Part shown: in pieces, positions 26,564-34,692 of the stretch | How the letters are laid out: every line of letters starts with the position of its first letter | Numbering within the stretch: the first letter of the stretch is position 1 | DNA from: Bacteriovorax sp. | GTDB lineage: Bacteria > Bdellovibrionota > Bacteriovoracia > Bacteriovoracales > Bacteriovoracaceae | Assembly (NCBI GenBank): GCA_028710485.1 | Contig: JAQTTZ010000029.1 | Span: forward strand, 1-37,665 | Length of the DNA stretch: 37,665 nt | Direction of reading: 5' to 3' | Translations under genes and position numbers: made by a program | Notes under the pieces: generated by a model | Databases searched by the model: none | Told to the model about the DNA's origin: nothing | The model's input: the letters and a program-made list of their open reading frames with translations, nothing else

Positions 26564-27616
26564 TCACTTGGAGCGCTCAGTGTAAATTTCATTGTAAATT
26601 TCTGTAATAATAAGTTTGATGGCGGCAACTACTGGAATAGATATTACCATCCCGGTGATCCCCATATAGTGCGATCCGACGATTACACTGACCGCTACTA
26701 TCATAGGGTGAAGATTTACAATTTTAGAAACAAGAAATGGAAAAACGAAGAAGATATCTACAACATTTGCGATAGCATACAGCATGAGGATGGCCCCCAT
26801 CGTTGTTGAAGTCATTCCATATTCTAACATTCCCAAAACGATGGCAGGGATAATGCCTAAAAATGGTCCGACGTAGGGAACGATATTGGTAAGTCCCGCG
26901 ATAAAACCTAGAATGACAGCATATTTTATATCCATCATAAGTAAGCCAGTAGTTATAATTCCTCCAACAATTACGGCCTCAACAAATTTGGCAAAAAAGT
27001 AATTTCCTAATTGGCGATTAAACACATGCATGACGTAATAGAAACGCTCAAATATCATATTGGGAGTAAAGCTTAAAAGTGTCTTTTTAAAAGAGTCTGA
27101 ATCACGAATAATAAAAAATGTAAAAAAGGGAACGAGAAATATCCACTCCATCAAATTTGCTAAATAATTTGGAATTCTAACGACAAAAGCCGTAGACCAA
27201 CTTTGCAATTCTTGCAGGCCCTGATAAACATAAGCATCACCTATTTCATGACCAGTTTTTAATTTTACAAATTCTCGCACAAATTGAAATTGCTGAATTA
27301 CATACTGTTCAATTTTTGGAATTATATTTTGAATATTTTGTGTCTCTGATGAAAGGATTGGAATAATTTTAACCATAGGCCAGCCAATCAATATGGCCAG
27401 ACTGATAAAAATAAAAACAGTAGCCATGGTCTTTGAGAGTCTCAAGGCCATTAGAGAACTTACAATTGGTGTGAGTGCCAAAGATAAAATATAGGCTAGC
27501 GAGAGTGGAATCGAAATTCTAGGCAGAGCTAGAACTAATGTACAAAATAAAACAATTATCAAAACAAAAAAAATTAACTGAATTTTTGTAATATTTTTAC
27601 GATTACTGAAAATCAT
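26564..27616 (-). CDS. AI-2E family transporter/permease (PerM-like)
   Basis: 350 residues with about seven or eight membrane helices and the family features. The membrane pair at the N-terminus is followed by a soluble amphipathic region (about 90-150). The signature IAGLTNIVPYVGPFLGIIPAIVLGML and the GITGMVISIPVVAAIKLI end are typical of PF01594. Members export varied small molecules or ions; the name AI-2E should not be read as proof of AI-2 export. It overlaps the cyclic-nucleotide-binding gene by four bases. Confidence 0.9.
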   Translation of the reverse strand: MIFSNRKNITKIQLIFFVLIIVLFCTLVLALPRISIPLSLAYILSLALTPIVSSLMALRLSKTMATVFIFISLAILIGWPMVKIIPILSSETQNIQNIIPKIEQYVIQQFQFVREFVKLKTGHEIGDAYVYQGLQELQSWSTAFVVRIPNYLANLMEWIFLVPFFTFFIIRDSDSFKKTLLSFTPNMIFERFYYVMHVFNRQLGNYFFAKFVEAVIVGGIITTGLLMMDIKYAVILGFIAGLTNIVPYVGPFLGIIPAIVLGMLEYGMTSTTMGAILMLYAIANVVDIFFVFPFLVSKIVNLHPMIVAVSVIVGSHYMGITGMVISIPVVAAIKLIITEIYNEIYTERSK

Positions 27617-28221
27617 TTTGCTTCCAACTGTTTAATTCTTTTGTACATTTTGCTTGCTTCAGTTGTCAAAAAGTAGAGTCTGTCAGCGAGTGCAATTGAG
27701 ATTGATTGGATTAATTTAGCTGCGAGAACAGGGTGTCTGACGATAAGATTATCGAGATCGGGTTTAAATATGCCAACTAATTCACATTTATTTCTAGCTA
27801 GTGCAGTTGCTGTTCTCTGATTTCCTTCTTGAAGCAAGGCCAATTCGCCAAAATAACTAAACTCTTCTAAAACTAAAAACTTTTCATTATTAATATCACT
27901 GTCCAAATCATCATGGCTCAACTCGATGGTTCCAGAGAAAATAAAATAGAAACCTATTCCAATTTCGCCAGCCCGAAATACCACTTCTCCTTCAGCAAAC
28001 TTTCTATTATGTAAGTATTTTGCAAGGATTCGAAGTTCGTTATCTGAGAAGTTTTTTAAGAGTTCTACATTTCTCAAAAACTTGGGAATTGAATCTTTTC
28101 GAGCTCCACTCAATGGATTGGCCAGCCATAAGTATTTCATCATGGAGAAATCAATTTTCTTTGTTAATTCTAATTTATTTGCGCCCGCTTCTTTTACTTC
28201 TTTTTCATATGATGAAACCAT
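27613..28221 (-). CDS. Cyclic-nucleotide-binding domain protein
   Basis: 202 residues. A CNMP-binding beta-roll occupies about residues 50-175, with AEGEVVFRAGEIGIGFYFIFSGTIEL and the phosphate-binding cassette FGELALLQEGNQRTATALA, whose Arg and Glu are intact, so binding of cAMP or cGMP is plausible. There is no helix-turn-helix after the domain, so it is not a CRP-type activator. It probably acts by protein contact. Its overlap with the AI-2E permease gene suggests they act together, perhaps as a regulatory subunit (inference). Confidence 0.85.
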   Translation of the reverse strand: MVSSYEKEVKEAGANKLELTKKIDFSMMKYLWLANPLSGARKDSIPKFLRNVELLKNFSDNELRILAKYLHNRKFAEGEVVFRAGEIGIGFYFIFSGTIELSHDDLDSDINNEKFLVLEEFSYFGELALLQEGNQRTATALARNKCELVGIFKPDLDNLIVRHPVLAAKLIQSISIALADRLYFLTTEASKMYKRIKQLEAK

Positions 28222-28235
28222 CTCGATGCTCCTGA

Positions 28236-28949
28236 CTAATAGAGGCCTAATTGATCTTTGCTAATCCATCCCGCAAGAGAAATGGGAAACTTTATGTAAA
28301 ACCAGCCTTCTTTATATTCACCTAATATAATTTTTGAACCGGCCTTTACTTTACCTTTTTCTGAAAAAATTTTAGAAGGCCCTTCGTAGATGGGCACATC
28401 ATTGAAAGCTACTGCATAATTAATTTTATTCAGGTAACCTTGTGAAAACAAAACCGGTGCCAAAATAAGCGCAACGAAAAAGACAATGCTTGTTTTTTTG
28501 ATTAATTTTTTAGACTTAAGAAGTGTAATTCCAAGCAGCAGCAAGATTAATGAAAAAGAAGAATATGCCGCGGGGGGTATGGTTAGGGCAGTATTCATCA
28601 ATTGGTCAGGAAGATTAGTTGAAGTAGAAATATCATCAACCTGTAGTTGTGATTTGACGTATGTAAGATTATTAAGCGAAGAAGAATTAATATATCCTTC
28701 TTTGATGGCTTTTTCTAAATGAAAGCGCGCAGCGGGATAATCACCCATTTTAGAATAAACTGTTCCGAGATTATAATGAAAAATACTTGAGTTTAATTGT
28801 TGCTTATTTTGTAATAAGTTGTTTGCTGCACCCTTGTAATCTTTTTTTAAATAAAGTTCTTCGAAGGTCGAGCTAACCGAGGCACCAATTGCCTTCTGTT
28901 CGTTTACATGGGATGACTTTGCAGCAGTTGTTGTGTTAATATTTTTCAT
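28236..28949 (-). CDS. TPR/SH3 membrane protein (BatE-like layout)
   Basis: 237 residues. The N-terminal half has TPR-like repeats (FHYNLGTVYSKMGDYPAARFHLEKAIKEG). Two membrane helices follow (about residues 125-148 and 157-172), and a C-terminal SH3-like domain ends with GSKIILGEYKEGWFYIKFPISLAGWISKDQLG. Such TPR-TM-SH3 proteins occur in aerotolerance (Bat) clusters and other envelope systems. There is no Shine-Dalgarno, and a promoter places the start of transcription at the ATG, so the mRNA may be leaderless. It heads the operon ending with bamD and the TPR gene. Confidence 0.72.
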   Translation of the reverse strand: MKNINTTTAAKSSHVNEQKAIGASVSSTFEELYLKKDYKGAANNLLQNKQQLNSSIFHYNLGTVYSKMGDYPAARFHLEKAIKEGYINSSSLNNLTYVKSQLQVDDISTSTNLPDQLMNTALTIPPAAYSSFSLILLLLGITLLKSKKLIKKTSIVFFVALILAPVLFSQGYLNKINYAVAFNDVPIYEGPSKIFSEKGKVKAGSKIILGEYKEGWFYIKFPISLAGWISKDQLGLY

Positions 28950-28955
28950 AAATTA

Positions 28956-28983
28956 ATTATCGCCCATAGCAAGTAGTTTGCAA
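28956..28983 (-). promoter_or_regulatory. Promoter positioned for a leaderless transcript
   Basis: On the minus strand TTGCAA (28978-28983) and GATAAT (28956-28961) are separated by 16 bases. Six bases after the -10, the predicted +1 falls on the A of the ATG at 28949. No Shine-Dalgarno is present, which agrees with leaderless translation. Confidence 0.5.
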
Positions 28984-29035
28984 GCGAGAAAAAAGCATCC
29001 CCATATCAACACACATTAAATTGAAAGGAAATTTT

Positions 29036-30400
29036 ATGGCCATTGGAGTTCAATCAGCTGAGATTCAAGAGCACTTTAATAAACTGTTTTCAGCCATTCT
29101 TATCGAACAGCAAAAGTTTGATCATATAAAGCCAGCGGACGAAGATAAAAAAGAATTGTTGGCAACAAAATTAAAAGAGTATGAACAACTAAAAGGCCGA
29201 GGATTTTTTTACGCTTTTATGGCCTCAGGTAGAGGGCATGGACCATTTGTTGAAATGATAGATGGCTCTATTAAATACGATCTGATTAATGGTATTGGGG
29301 TAAATCTTTTAGGTCACTCTCATCCAATTTATATTAAAGCTAATCTTGAAGCTGCGACTTCCGACACGATGATGACGGGAAATCTTTTATCGTATCAAGA
29401 ACCATACGAATTAAGTAAATTGCTTATCGATGCTGTTAAAAAATCGCATCTGAGACATTTTTGGTTTTCGTGTTCCGGATCTTTTGCTAACGATACTGCT
29501 TTAAAAATTTTATGGCAGAAAAAAGCGCCAAATTACCGACTAATTGCTTTTCAAAAATCATTTGCCGGTCGCTCAATTGCCATGCAAGACGTAACCTATA
29601 ATTCTTCCTACAGAGAAGGAATGCCTAATTCAATTCAAGTAGATCACGTTCCTCATTATAATTATAAAGATCCAGAAAATGCTTTAGCAAATACTCTAGA
29701 GGCCCTTGATAAGTTAATTGAAAAAAATGGAAATACTTACTGTGCACTTAGCATTGAACTTATTCAAGGTGAGGCTGGGTTTATTTTTGGAACAAAAGAA
29801 TATTACGAAGGGATTTTCAAATGGGCAAAAGCTAAGGGTATTTACATATGGATTGATGAAGTTCAATCATTTGCCCGTACTCATCAATTATTTGCCTATC
29901 AGATGTTTGGCCTTGATGAATACGTAGATATCGTTACGGTTGGAAAAGTTCTTCAAGCCTGTGGGACATTTTACACTGAAGAATTAAATCCAAAACCAGG
30001 ATTAATAGCGGGGACTTTTAATGGTTCTGTAGCGTCTATGAATGCCGGTAAGGCCATTGTCCGATACCTTACTGAGGGAAATTTTTACGGTGAAAATGGA
30101 CGAATCAAAGAAATCGAAGAAAAATTTAATGCTCAATTTAAAAAATTATCTGAAGGCAGCTGTAAGGGAAAAATTCCTTATTATGGTGGAGTTGGAACGA
30201 TGCTTTCATTTGAAGTAGGGAACGCTTCTAACGATACAACTAACAAATTTATGAAAAAACTTTTTGAGAACGGAATTATAACTTTTTCAGCCGGTAAAGA
30301 ACCTACCAGAGTGCGCTTTTTATTGCCGCTTTCTTTGCTTGACGAACACATTCAAGAAATTTTTTCTATATTAGAAAAAACCATTCTTGAAATAATATAG
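29036..30400 (+). CDS. Class III PLP-dependent aminotransferase (AstC-position)
   Basis: 454 residues from ATG 29036, which has AAAGGAA at ideal spacing; a TTG at 29021 is less likely. The class III fold is clear: DLINGIGVNLLGHSHP, FSCSGSFANDTALK, the PLP ring-binding D274 in IDEVQS, and the Schiff-base K304 in VTVGKVLQ. Family members usually have SKAL(G)GG here, so this one is divergent. It precedes astA and astD by eight bases or slightly more, so N2-succinylornithine transaminase (AstC) is the best guess, yet other substrates such as ornithine or lysine are possible. Confidence 0.75.
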   Translation: MAIGVQSAEIQEHFNKLFSAILIEQQKFDHIKPADEDKKELLATKLKEYEQLKGRGFFYAFMASGRGHGPFVEMIDGSIKYDLINGIGVNLLGHSHPIYIKANLEAATSDTMMTGNLLSYQEPYELSKLLIDAVKKSHLRHFWFSCSGSFANDTALKILWQKKAPNYRLIAFQKSFAGRSIAMQDVTYNSSYREGMPNSIQVDHVPHYNYKDPENALANTLEALDKLIEKNGNTYCALSIELIQGEAGFIFGTKEYYEGIFKWAKAKGIYIWIDEVQSFARTHQLFAYQMFGLDEYVDIVTVGKVLQACGTFYTEELNPKPGLIAGTFNGSVASMNAGKAIVRYLTEGNFYGENGRIKEIEEKFNAQFKKLSEGSCKGKIPYYGGVGTMLSFEVGNASNDTTNKFMKKLFENGIITFSAGKEPTRVRFLLPLSLLDEHIQEIFSILEKTILEII

Positions 30401-30407
30401 GAAATAT

Positions 30408-31439
30408 ATGTATACCCTCAGATCAGCTAGTTTAGCCGACCTTGATGATCTTTACGAACTCAGTCAGTTGATGTTGTTTATCAATTTACCACCTGACAGA
30501 CATATTATTGAAACCAAGATTGAAAGTTCTATTAAGACTTTTACCAAGCCTTCAAAACATCTTTGGGAAAATTATTACTTATTTGTTTTAGAAGATGTTA
30601 AAGCTAAAAGAATTATTGGTGCTTCAATGATTCATGCTCAGCATGGAACGGAAGACGAGCCTCATTATTATTTTTCTGTTTCTCAAGAAAATAAATTCTC
30701 TAGAACTCTTAACACCGGTTTTATCCACGGCACCTTAAAACTTGGTCTTGATACCAACGGGCCAACCGAAATCGGCGGCTTGATTCTCAATCCAGAATTT
30801 AGAAAAAGTGGGAAAAAGCTAGGAAAGCAACTTTCATATGTGCGCTTTCTCTATATGGGAATGAACAAAAAACGTTTTAAAGAAAATATCCATTCAGAAC
30901 TTATGCCTCCATTTGACAGTGAAGGCCATGCTCCTTTATGGGAAGCTATTGGAAGACGTTTCTTGAATATGGAATATCACGATGCCGATATTCTTTCTCG
31001 AAGTAATAAAGAATTTATTCTCAATCTTTTCCCTGCAGATACTATTTATCTTACCTTGCTTCCAATCGAAGCTAGAAATGCTGTCGGAAAAGTTGGAGAA
31101 GAAACAACTCCTGTTAAGAAAATGTTAGAGAGCATTGGCTTTAAATATACAAATGAAGTCGATCCATTTGATGGTGGCCCTCATTACCGCGCCAATATGA
31201 AAGATATCAAACCTATTAAAGAAATGTTTGAATGTGAAGTTCTGATACGCGACTCAATTATTAAAAGTGACAAGATAAGTATCCTTGCAAGTCTTCCAAC
31301 TGTAGATGGTGGATTTAAGGCCGCTCTTATATCCGGAAATCTAAATAAAGGATCTAATTCACGTTTTATCATTGATCCTGAAGAAGCAAAAATTTTAGGC
31401 TTAAAAGAAGATTTTAATACGTTTGCAACATACCTATAA
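30408..31439 (+). CDS. astA: Arginine N-succinyltransferase
   Basis: 343 residues (E. coli AstA 344). It transfers succinyl from succinyl-CoA to the alpha-amino group of arginine, the first step of the AST pathway. The AstA pattern is followed over the whole length: FVLEDVKAKRIIGASMI, EIGGLILNPEFRKSGKKLGKQLSYVRFLYM, FWxxIGRRF-type LWEAIGRRFLNMEY and the C-terminal FDGGPHY. It lies seven bases after the aminotransferase and just before astD, in the order C-A-D. Confidence 0.9.
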   Translation: MYTLRSASLADLDDLYELSQLMLFINLPPDRHIIETKIESSIKTFTKPSKHLWENYYLFVLEDVKAKRIIGASMIHAQHGTEDEPHYYFSVSQENKFSRTLNTGFIHGTLKLGLDTNGPTEIGGLILNPEFRKSGKKLGKQLSYVRFLYMGMNKKRFKENIHSELMPPFDSEGHAPLWEAIGRRFLNMEYHDADILSRSNKEFILNLFPADTIYLTLLPIEARNAVGKVGEETTPVKKMLESIGFKYTNEVDPFDGGPHYRANMKDIKPIKEMFECEVLIRDSIIKSDKISILASLPTVDGGFKAALISGNLNKGSNSRFIIDPEEAKILGLKEDFNTFATYL

Positions 31440-31460
31440 CGAAAAACAAACAGGTGACTT

Positions 31461-32981
31461 ATGAAATTTAAAATTTTAGGAAATTACTTTAATAACTCTT
31501 TTCATCTTCCACCAACGACTGGTCCTCATGCTGTCGAAAATATTATTAAACGCTCGTGTCCAGCAGATCTATCTATTCTTCTCTGGGAAACACCTGTGGA
31601 CTACCGTGATGTAGATCGAGTCGTAGAATCAGCCAACACTGGTTTTAAAACGTGGAAAAAGCTAACTCAAAAAGATAGAAATGATTTTCTTAAGAAATAT
31701 CAGGAAGAAGTTGCAAAAAGAAAAGACGAAATTGCTCTGGCCATTGCCTACGAGACTGGCAAGCCACTTTGGGAAGCTAAGACCGAAGCAGCTTCTGTTA
31801 TTGGTAAAGTTAATGTCACCATAGAAGACTCGCTCCCTAGAATTGCCAATAAAGAGATTGAAAACATTATGCCCAAAACAAGTGGACATATCTATTACAA
31901 GCCCATTGGCCCTGCATTAATTATTGGTCCTTTTAACTTTCCTTGCCATTTGGCCAATGGTCAAATCTTAAGCGCTTTAGCTGCAGGAAATTCAATTGTT
32001 TTTAAACCTTCTGAAAAAACTTGCTACTCAGCTCAACTTTTAATCGAATGCTTCCATGCAGCTGGATTCCCTAATGGTGTTGTCAATCTTCTACAGGGTG
32101 ACGGCGAAGTAGCGCGACGACTTTTAAAAGAAAAGTCTCTTAAGGCTGTTTTCTTTACAGGATCAAAAGAAGTTGGAAAAAAGATTTTAGAAATCACTCA
32201 TCACGATTTATCAAAACTTGTTTCACTTGAACTTGGTGGAAAAAATACAACTATCCTCCATGATGATGCCAATCCCGATCATGCTCTTCAAGAACTATTA
32301 AAAGCATGCTTTCTTACAACCGGGCAGCGCTGTACCTCTACTTCTATCGTAGCAATTCAAAGAAATATTCATGAAAAATTTATCGCTCGCTTTCATGAAA
32401 TGTCTAAAAAAATAATAATTGATCATCCTGTTGAATACGCACGAGAACCATTCATGGGACCTCTCATAGACCAAGGAGCAGTTGATTCATATTTACTGTT
32501 TATGGGAATGGCTAAACGCGAGGGCATCCAAGAAATTATGCGAGGTAAGCATATTGAAAAGGCTAAAAAAGGTCATTATGTTTCCCCATCAATTCATTTA
32601 GCCGAAAAATGGAACAATGACAGCATGTTCTTACACAGCGAAATATTTGGTCCAAACGTAACATTTATTCCTTATGATACGATCGACGAGGCCATCAAAA
32701 TTGCCAACGCAACAGAGTATGGGTTAGCTGCCTCAATTTTCACAAAAGATGCAAGCATCTACAAATTATGTGTCGAAGAAATAGATTCTGGTCTTGTGAA
32801 TTTTAACCGCTCAACCGTAGGAGCTTCTGCCAAGTTACCTTTCGGCGGAGTAAAAAATTCTGGTAATTATCGACCTGCTGCTTTAACAACGATTGATGCT
32901 TGTGTTTATCAAATGGCGAGTTTGGAAGTTTTGTCTGACGAGCCTGATGATATTAATACAATCATTGGCTTGGATCTATAA
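31461..32981 (+). CDS. astD: Succinylglutamate-semialdehyde dehydrogenase
   Basis: 506 residues of the NAD(P)-dependent aldehyde dehydrogenase family (E. coli AstD 492). Catalytic C291 lies in TTGQRCTS, E257 in LELGGKN and N159 in GPFNFPCH, so the enzyme is intact. It oxidises N-succinylglutamate 5-semialdehyde to N-succinylglutamate, as its place after astA suggests. A GGTGACTT segment precedes ATG. The pathway's astB and astE are not in the window. It converges on a small minus-strand gene with only two bases between the stops. Confidence 0.88.
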   Translation: MKFKILGNYFNNSFHLPPTTGPHAVENIIKRSCPADLSILLWETPVDYRDVDRVVESANTGFKTWKKLTQKDRNDFLKKYQEEVAKRKDEIALAIAYETGKPLWEAKTEAASVIGKVNVTIEDSLPRIANKEIENIMPKTSGHIYYKPIGPALIIGPFNFPCHLANGQILSALAAGNSIVFKPSEKTCYSAQLLIECFHAAGFPNGVVNLLQGDGEVARRLLKEKSLKAVFFTGSKEVGKKILEITHHDLSKLVSLELGGKNTTILHDDANPDHALQELLKACFLTTGQRCTSTSIVAIQRNIHEKFIARFHEMSKKIIIDHPVEYAREPFMGPLIDQGAVDSYLLFMGMAKREGIQEIMRGKHIEKAKKGHYVSPSIHLAEKWNNDSMFLHSEIFGPNVTFIPYDTIDEAIKIANATEYGLAASIFTKDASIYKLCVEEIDSGLVNFNRSTVGASAKLPFGGVKNSGNYRPAALTTIDACVYQMASLEVLSDEPDDINTIIGLDL

Positions 32982-32983
32982 TC

Positions 32984-33187
32984 CTAAAAGCACATTTTTG
33001 CTTGAAAATGTGAATTGAAACGTGAAGGAAGGTCTAGGCATTCTTCTTGAAAATTCATTTCAACTGATGCTGGAGCTCTCGATGTTTCTTTTAACGATTC
33101 TTCTGAAATTCCAGAAAAGTTTTCTGATACCCTTGAATAAGTGACTGCCATTAAGACAAGAAATGGAATATATAACCAATTCTTCAT
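32984..33187 (-). CDS. Small exported/membrane-anchored protein (67 residues)
   Basis: I do not recognise the family. A basic N-terminus and a hydrophobic stretch (MKNWLYIPFLVLMAVTYS) look like a signal peptide or signal anchor, followed by about 45 polar residues with two cysteines (one near the C-terminus). Its ATG overlaps the stop of the upstream gene (TGATG), indicating coupled translation with that gene. Short length limits confidence. Confidence 0.55.
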   Translation of the reverse strand: MKNWLYIPFLVLMAVTYSRVSENFSGISEESLKETSRAPASVEMNFQEECLDLPSRFNSHFQAKMCF

Positions 33188-33744
33188 CAGTATTGCTTTT
33201 TATTGACAAGAACACCGGCATCTAGTGCCTGTGCTAAATTATTATTACTACTTTTGACCTGCTCAACATCTATATGTGAATTTTTTTGATACAAATCAAT
33301 AATTTCTTTTTGTTTCAAAATTTGCTGCGAACGCTTAAGTCGTGCTTTTTCAATTAAAATAAATGACGACATGTTTTCATTGTCTTTATGCCCTACAACT
33401 TCTTCTTGCGGTTTCTTGCTCTCGCTCTTCGCCTCCAGGCCAGCGAAGGCCATAGTGCTCAACGAAGAGACTTCCTCACTTGCACCAAGTACTTCTTCAG
33501 ACTCAACCATGGGCTTTTTAAATGGTAATATTTTTGCTTGAGTGGACTGATTATGAGCATCGTGAATCTCATCCATAGAATCAGGGCTTGAAAAATCACG
33601 ATAAATCTTATGCTCAACCCTTTCGTTCACTAAATCCGTAAGAGAAAGAAACTTCCCGCCATTGTGCTTAGTTGCGATATCCCCGATCTCTTCAGGAGTT
33701 ATCAGTCGCAAGAGATTCATAATAAGAAAGTTTTGAATGGCCAT
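33187..33744 (-). CDS. Unknown cytoplasmic protein (185 residues)
   Basis: No family recognised. I chose ATG at 33744; a TTG at 33768 in the same frame would add eight residues, and neither has a clear ribosome-binding site. Residues about 1-45 look like a compact helical domain (MAIQNFLIMNLLRLITPEEIGD). The middle (about 60-130) is Ser/Glu-rich and probably disordered. The C-terminal third is helical and charged (IEKARLKRSQQILKQKEIIDLY). The gene precedes the small exported protein with a one-base stop/start overlap. Confidence 0.6.
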   Translation of the reverse strand: MAIQNFLIMNLLRLITPEEIGDIATKHNGGKFLSLTDLVNERVEHKIYRDFSSPDSMDEIHDAHNQSTQAKILPFKKPMVESEEVLGASEEVSSLSTMAFAGLEAKSESKKPQEEVVGHKDNENMSSFILIEKARLKRSQQILKQKEIIDLYQKNSHIDVEQVKSSNNNLAQALDAGVLVNKKQY

Positions 33745-33909
33745 ACTAAGACTGATCGGCTTATCCAAAATAAAACTTGAGTAAATATATCAACTAGTCT
33801 TTAAATTTGACTAATTAGACCCTGATCTCAGCTCAAAATCACCATTCTAATCCAGTCATTCGGATTTTCGCATAGTTAAAATAAAGTCTTCGAAATACCA
33901 AAAAAGCAC

Positions 33910-33938
33910 TGGACATTTAGGCCAATAATTTTTATAAC
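33910..33938 (+). promoter_or_regulatory. Promoter of tRNA-Asn
   Basis: TGGACA (33910-33915) and TATAAC (33933-33938), each five of six to consensus, are spaced by 17 bases and lie about 26 bases before the tRNA gene. Confidence 0.7.
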
Positions 33939-33963
33939 TTAAAGACTTATTTCTATGAATTAT

Positions 33964-34038
33964 TGGGAAGTGGCGCAGTGGTAGCGCAGTAGACTGTTAA
34001 TCTATTGGTCGTGGGTTCGATCCCCTCCTTCCCAGCCA
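33964..34038 (+). tRNA. tRNA-Asn (anticodon GTT), island attachment site
   Basis: A 75-base gene with encoded CCA. The acceptor stem is TGGGAAG/CTTCCCA and the discriminator is G, as usual for bacterial tRNA-Asn. The D-stem is GCGC/GCGC, and the anticodon loop CTGTTAA gives GTT. The T-stem GTGGG/CCCTC carries one T-T mismatch (34012 with 34026), which is odd for a functional tRNA. The last 12 bases plus six T's are repeated at 36579-36596, marking this tRNA as a likely integration site. Confidence 0.93.
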
Positions 34039-34118
34039 TTTTTTAAAATCGCCTTTTATCGCCAACATATTGAACGGCAATTTCCAATCATATTGAAGAC
34101 TTCCATCCGCTAAAAGTA

Positions 34119-34144
34119 GGTTCGATGAGATACGGGTTCGATGA
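34119..34144. repeat. Two direct copies of GGTTCGATGA beside the tRNA
   Basis: GGTTCGATGA occurs at 34119-34128 and 34135-34144, 16 bases apart. The first eight bases also match the T-arm of the adjacent tRNA-Asn (34014-34021). They lie at the left inner end of the island, where integrase arm sites or debris from a prior insertion would be found. Nothing else codes between 34039 and 34161. Confidence 0.5.
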
Positions 34145-34161
34145 AAATCCCTTTACCTTTT

Positions 34162-34692
34162 TTACTCATCGTAACTTAGAAAGTCATAATAATTTTCCAT
34201 TTTCCAATAGCCGTTTTGAGTTTTGATTTGATCGATATACCACAGAGAATTATTATTCTGCTCATCCTCTTGTAAATAAGCTCCATGAATACAAATGGAT
34301 TCCTGATTTTCTATTAATACGGACCATGACTCAATAACTTTATTACAATTCCAATTGTATTCAGACCCTAAAGCGTATTCATAACCTGGAGATCCATCTT
34401 TGTTTTGTATTGTGACAATTGGAACAAGATGAGAGTCGTCATCATCCACAGAGGCACAAAGGGCCTCAACATTTTTTGCACTAAAGCATCTCCATTCGTT
34501 ATATGACTCCCACTTATTTTCATCGCTAATAGCAGAAGAAAGTGCAGGAGTTCCTTTCTCTTTTTCCTGCCTTAATAAACTCCAGTCTTCTTCGCTCAGA
34601 ATATCATACGAGCTATCATGCAAAGAAAACGAAAGAGTAGAAGGAAGAGCTATTGTAAATATCAAGATTATTCGGACTAAGTTTTTTTGCAT
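34162..34692 (-). CDS. Exported cysteine-containing protein, possible immunity partner
   Basis: 176 residues. A Sec signal peptide (MQKNLVRIILIFTIALPSTL) gives a periplasmic or secreted product. The mature part has four cysteines (C69, C79, C116, C134), likely two disulfides, and many Trp/Tyr. No enzymatic motif is recognised. Its start overlaps the lytic-transglycosylase gene by 16 bases, and a strong GGAGGA inside that gene precedes its ATG, so the two are made together. By analogy with peptidoglycan-hydrolase effectors, whose immunity proteins are periplasmic, it may inhibit the neighbour; this is a hypothesis. Confidence 0.75.
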   Translation of the reverse strand: MQKNLVRIILIFTIALPSTLSFSLHDSSYDILSEEDWSLLRQEKEKGTPALSSAISDENKWESYNEWRCFSAKNVEALCASVDDDDSHLVPIVTIQNKDGSPGYEYALGSEYNWNCNKVIESWSVLIENQESICIHGAYLQEDEQNNNSLWYIDQIKTQNGYWKMENYYDFLSYDE

